Below, piece after piece: positions 63,878 through 64,000 of a DNA stretch of 64,000 nucleotides. Below the pieces are notes generated by a model. That model saw only the letters and a list, made by a program, of their open reading frames with translations. It was not told the DNA's origin and did not search any database. How positions within the stretch are numbered: position 1 is the first letter of the stretch; the number at the start of each line of letters is the position of its first letter. The position numbers were made by a program, and so were the translations under genes. The stretch comes from Acidobacteriota bacterium. Lineage in GTDB: Bacteria; Acidobacteriota; Terriglobia; Terriglobales; Acidobacteriaceae. The stretch is from the NCBI GenBank assembly GCA_013289685.1, contig JABCZL010000006.1, positions 294,675 to 358,674 on the forward strand, given 5' to 3'.

Positions 63878-64000
63878 CTAAGGCTCGACCTGATAATGTT
63901 CTTCATACAGCATGAGTAATACGACGGTTTCGGCGCCGGGAACCCCGGTGCCGTGTCCGAGGCCGAACCATTCGAATGCCGGCGCTTTCTCGATCGCTTT
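63878..64000 (-). CDS. partial hypothetical gene at the right edge (C-terminal 40 residues)
   Basis: Reverse strand, open from the window edge to TAG at 63878-63880; the visible end reads KAPAFEWFGLGHGTGVPGAE and then LLMLYEEHYQVEP. No family is recognised from this piece, and the start lies outside the window. Confidence 0.5.
   Translation of the reverse strand, partial: KAIEKAPAFEWFGLGHGTGVPGAETVVLLMLYEEHYQVEP

Overview
The window looks like chromosome of an Acidobacteriota species, probably a soil or wetland member of the Terriglobia. The grounds are moderate-to-high GC, many ATG/GTG/TTG starts, families common in that group (DUF1569, DUF5996, DUF72, M16 pairs, serine hydrolases, HlyD/MacB-like/TolC export sets), and intergenic spaces filled with small palindromic and tandem repeats. 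This assignment is inference; no rRNA is present.

Layout. 1-11.3 kb: an alpha/beta hydrolase running off the left edge, argS, larC, metG, tatD, yajQ, a polyprenyl diphosphate synthase, a lipoprotein serine hydrolase and a DedA-rhodanese fusion. 11.3-25 kb: DUF1569 protein, MFS transporter, CYTH protein, secA, an acyl-CoA synthetase/ACP/acyltransferase fusion, two Xer recombinases, a secreted unknown, DUF72 and a stand-alone LigD-type polymerase domain. 25-35.8 kb: a small gene plus nucleotidyltransferase pair, an M16 peptidase pair, a beta-propeller protein, DUF5996, a serine hydrolase with TPR, and a Rieske oxygenase.

36-53.6 kb is a type IV pilus region in two blocks. The first has four pilin genes, each preceded by the same TGG-N10-GC (sigma-54-like -24/-12) element, an embedded GT-C/TPR membrane protein (candidate pilin glycosyltransferase), and an ABC ATPase/permease/TPR operon resembling Myxococcus pilGHI in position. 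The second has lolA, then pilC, pilB, pilM, pilN, pilO, a PilP-like gene and an atypical pseudopilin. 53.8-61.9 kb: an ErpA/IscA protein, a small membrane protein, and an export operon of three HlyD-like adaptors, a MacB-like permease without its ATPase, and a TolC protein. 61.9-64 kb is decayed: a 5' fragment of tRNA-Leu, a 48-bp inverted repeat, a receiver-domain remnant, a gene broken by an amber codon, and a partial gene at the right edge.

The most striking single signal is in the DedA-rhodanese gene. Its C-terminal rhodanese domain is interrupted at the active-site loop by an in-frame TGA, after which 52 more sense codons complete the domain. A GC stem-loop with a G-containing loop lies at the spacing expected of a bacterial SECIS. 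This is a candidate selenocysteine protein (Cys-Thr-Sec) that ordinary gene callers truncate. Other notable signals are dispersed repeats translated in frame inside argS, larC and a Xer gene, and 15-bp tandem arrays that build protein tails and gene leaders.
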